Of a DNA stretch of 64,000 nt, positions 62,026 through 64,000 are shown piece after piece (within the stretch, counting starts at the first letter, position 1; every line of letters starts with the position of its first letter). The notes under the pieces were generated by a model. It did no database searches. It worked only from the letters and a program-made list of their open reading frames with translations, and was not told the origin of the DNA. Made by a program: the position numbers and the translations under genes. Location of the stretch: NCBI RefSeq assembly GCF_036946495.1, contig NZ_JAQIIX010000001.1, positions 868,001-932,000 of the forward strand. The letters are read 5' to 3'. The stretch is from Mycolicibacterium neoaurum. Its GTDB lineage: Bacteria; Actinomycetota; Actinomycetes; Mycobacteriales; Mycobacteriaceae.

Positions 62026-63680
62026 GTTCGACCGCACCGGGCCTGCCCGCGGCGCTGTGGTCGACCAACTCGGGCATGCGCCGCTACATCGCGGCAATGG
62101 TGGCCTACGGCACGGTGATCGCGGCGGCCACCATCGCCGCCGCCTGGATCCTGGCCCACCTCGTGGCCGGTGTCATCACCGAACCGGCCACCCGCAGCCT
62201 GGCGCACTGGCGCCTGCAGTTGGGGGCACTGGCCGCCGTCTGGGTGATCCGGGTGCTGGCCCAATGGCTGCAGGCGCGGCTGAGCCAGCGCGCCGCCACG
62301 ACGGCGATCGGCGACCTGTCGGCGCGGGTGCTGCACACGGTGACCGAGATGAACCCGCAGCGCAGGCAGCAGGTGCTCGACGAGGCGACCGTGGTGGTGA
62401 CCCGCGGCCTAGACGGTCTGCGGCCGTACTTCACCGGCTACCTACCCACCGTGGCGCTCGCCGGAATCCTCACCCCCGCAACGGTTATCGTCATCGCCGT
62501 CGCGGACTGGCAGGCCGCCGCGGTGGTGGCGATCGCCCTGCCGCTCATCCCGCTGTTCATGGTGCTCATCGGTAAGCTCACCGCCGATCGCTCGGCGGCC
62601 GCCCTGGCCGCGATGACGACACTGCAATCACGATTGCTGGACCTGGTCGCCGGCATTCCCACCCTGCGCGCCCTGGGCCGCGCCGGTGGACCCGCCGACC
62701 GTATCGCCACCCTGGCCGCCGCGCACCGGCGCTCGGCGATGCAGACGCTGCGCATCGCCTTCCTGTCGGCGGCCGTGCTGGAACTCATCGCCACCCTTGG
62801 GGTCGCACTGGTGGCCGTCAATGTGGGCCTGCGCCTGGTGTTCGGTGATATGACATTGGTGGCGGCGCTGACCGCGCTGCTGCTGGCCCCCGAGGTCTTC
62901 TGGCCGCTGCGCCGCGTCGGAGTGCAGTTCCACGCCGCCCAGGACGGCAAGACCGCCGCCGATGCCGCGCTGAACCTGCTCCAGACACACTCGAGCAGGC
63001 CGAACGGAACACAGCATGTCACCGGGGAACACATCGAGATCGACCTGCGCGGTCTGACGGTGCGCGGTCGCGACGGTGCCGCCCCGGACGGCCTGTCCGA
63101 ATCGCTGCGGCCCGGTGCGGTCACCGTGCTCACCGGACCCAACGGCGCCGGCAAAAGCACCACCCTGCAGGCGATCCTGGGTCTGTTGGAACCCGACGCC
63201 GGACAGATTCTCATCGACGGCACCGATCTGGCCGAGATCGATCGGGAACAGTGGTGGACCCGCGTGGCCTGGCTACCGCAACGACCCGCCTTGCTACCCG
63301 GCACCATCCGGGCCAACCTGGAACTGTTCGGACCGCTCGTCGACCTCGACGCCGCATGCCGAGCATCGGATTTCGATTCGGTGCTGGCGACACTCCCCGA
63401 CGGACTCGACACCGTGATCGGCAGGGACGGCGCAGGATTGTCGCTCGGGCAGCGACAACGGCTGGGGCTGGCGCGCGCGCTGGGCTCCTGCGCCCCGGTG
63501 CTGCTGCTCGACGAGCCGACCGCACATCTGGACGCCGACGCCGAAATGATTGTCCTGGAATCCATTCGGACCAGGGCACAGGCCGGATGCACCGTCGTGG
63601 TGGTGGGTCACCGCGCTCCGGTGCTGGGCATCGCCGACCGGATCGTACCGTTGGGAGGTGCCGTCGGTGTCCATCCGTGA
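62022..63680 (+). CDS. cydD: ABC exporter half CydD for cytochrome bd assembly
   Basis: The 552-residue protein has an N-terminal six-span exporter domain (about 15-320) and a C-terminal ATPase. Walker A is GPNGAGKST (about 371), signature LSLGQRQRLGLARAL (about 475) and Walker B VLLLDEPTAHLDAD. With CydC it forms a heterodimeric exporter/haem-linked transporter needed for cytochrome bd assembly. GTG start 62022 overlaps cydB (GTGA) and its end overlaps cydC by 14 bases. Confidence 0.95.
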   Translation: MSSTAPGLPAALWSTNSGMRRYIAAMVAYGTVIAAATIAAAWILAHLVAGVITEPATRSLAHWRLQLGALAAVWVIRVLAQWLQARLSQRAATTAIGDLSARVLHTVTEMNPQRRQQVLDEATVVVTRGLDGLRPYFTGYLPTVALAGILTPATVIVIAVADWQAAAVVAIALPLIPLFMVLIGKLTADRSAAALAAMTTLQSRLLDLVAGIPTLRALGRAGGPADRIATLAAAHRRSAMQTLRIAFLSAAVLELIATLGVALVAVNVGLRLVFGDMTLVAALTALLLAPEVFWPLRRVGVQFHAAQDGKTAADAALNLLQTHSSRPNGTQHVTGEHIEIDLRGLTVRGRDGAAPDGLSESLRPGAVTVLTGPNGAGKSTTLQAILGLLEPDAGQILIDGTDLAEIDREQWWTRVAWLPQRPALLPGTIRANLELFGPLVDLDAACRASDFDSVLATLPDGLDTVIGRDGAGLSLGQRQRLGLARALGSCAPVLLLDEPTAHLDADAEMIVLESIRTRAQAGCTVVVVGHRAPVLGIADRIVPLGGAVGVHP

Positions 63681-64000
63681 GGTCATCGCGCTGCTGCGTC
63701 CCAGGCTCCCCCGGCTGGTGTTGGCGGTGCTGTTCGGCACGCTGGCGCTGGGCAGCGCACTGGCCCTTGCCGCCGTGGCCGCCTGGTTGATCACACGGGC
63801 CTGGCAGATGCCGCCGGTACTGGATCTGACCGTGGCCGTGGTGGCCGTCCGCGCGCTGGGAATCTCGCGCGGGATCTTCAGCTATTGCGAACGGCTGGCC
63901 ATCCACGACGCCGCGCTGCGCGCCGCGGGCAATGCCAGGGTCGGCCTGTACCGCCGCCTGGTCGCCGCACCACCGGAATCGGCACTGCGGATGGCCGGCG
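63667..64000 (+). CDS. cydC: ABC exporter half CydC, 5' part
   Basis: The first 111 codons are present from GTG 63667 (VSIREVIALLRPRLPRLVLAVLFGTLALGSALALAAVAAWLI). Two membrane spans and the CydC-typical RALGISRGIFSYCERLAIHDAAL segment (about 71-92) are visible. The ATPase domain lies beyond the window. It is translationally coupled to cydD. Confidence 0.93.
   Translation, partial: MSIREVIALLRPRLPRLVLAVLFGTLALGSALALAAVAAWLITRAWQMPPVLDLTVAVVAVRALGISRGIFSYCERLAIHDAALRAAGNARVGLYRRLVAAPPESALRMAG

Overview
The window is chromosomal DNA of a non-tuberculous mycobacterium, most likely Mycolicibacterium or a close relative. The core genes keep the neighbourhood and near-identical protein motifs known from Mycobacterium tuberculosis Rv1620c-Rv1634: MFS exporter, uvrB, DUF402 protein, coaE, rpsA, polA, DUF35/thiolase pair, pdtaR, adenylyl cyclase and cydABDC. 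GC is high, GTG/TTG starts are frequent and coding is dense. This assignment comes from remembered protein sequences, not from a search.

Layout. 1-1000: end of an arsenic-resistance operon (ACR3 pump, arsC). 1038-4816: a 3.7 kb integrated remnant at a tRNA-Cys gene, bounded by a 53-bp duplication of the tRNA 3' half. It holds small unknown genes, a translationally coupled pair of membrane-anchored coiled-coil proteins and a frameshifted phage capsid-like gene. 4847-6964: a secreted glycoside hydrolase, paralogous to the one at 47894-49894. 7399-20702: core block (MFS exporter, uvrB, DUF402, secreted protein, coaE-GrpB fusion, rpsA, PrsW-like protease, ThrE-like exporter, polA). 20743-23502: LysR regulator divergent from a flavin monooxygenase/hydrolase pair. 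23553-25475: DUF35 and thiolase-like partners and a DUF167 protein. 25487-30541: branched-chain amino-acid ABC transporter livKHMGF. 30747-31364: the antiterminator response regulator pdtaR. 31497-31573: a tRNA-Leu(CAA).

31549-47085 is a 15.5 kb integrated phage-like element in the 3' end of that tRNA, bounded by 25-bp att repeats. It has a leftward integrase and repressor. A rightward chain of overlapping early genes includes a winged-helix protein whose coding sequence carries an iteron/palindrome array, a lambda-O-like candidate origin. Further genes are a WhiB-like regulator, a prohead protease with a catalytically dead-looking duplicate, an HK97-type capsid, a tape-measure protein with a Cys/His peptidase-like motif, and a terminase-small-like protein beside a repeat-rich candidate packaging region. 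Three to four leftward accessory genes lie next to attR. I find no large terminase, portal, tail tube, tail fibre or lysis genes. The element is therefore either a satellite-like island that borrows a helper's parts (architecture reminiscent of phiRv1/phiRv2) or a deletion-derived prophage.

47137-64000: TRIC-family membrane protein, second secreted glycoside hydrolase, a perfect CRP-type palindrome upstream of a membrane adenylyl cyclase (Rv1625c-like), Dps, a DUF2339 membrane protein, a MacS/LuxR-type two-component pair, a polar amino-acid ABC transporter, a HdeD-like protein, and the cytochrome bd operon cydA-cydB-cydD-cydC, the last cut by the window end.
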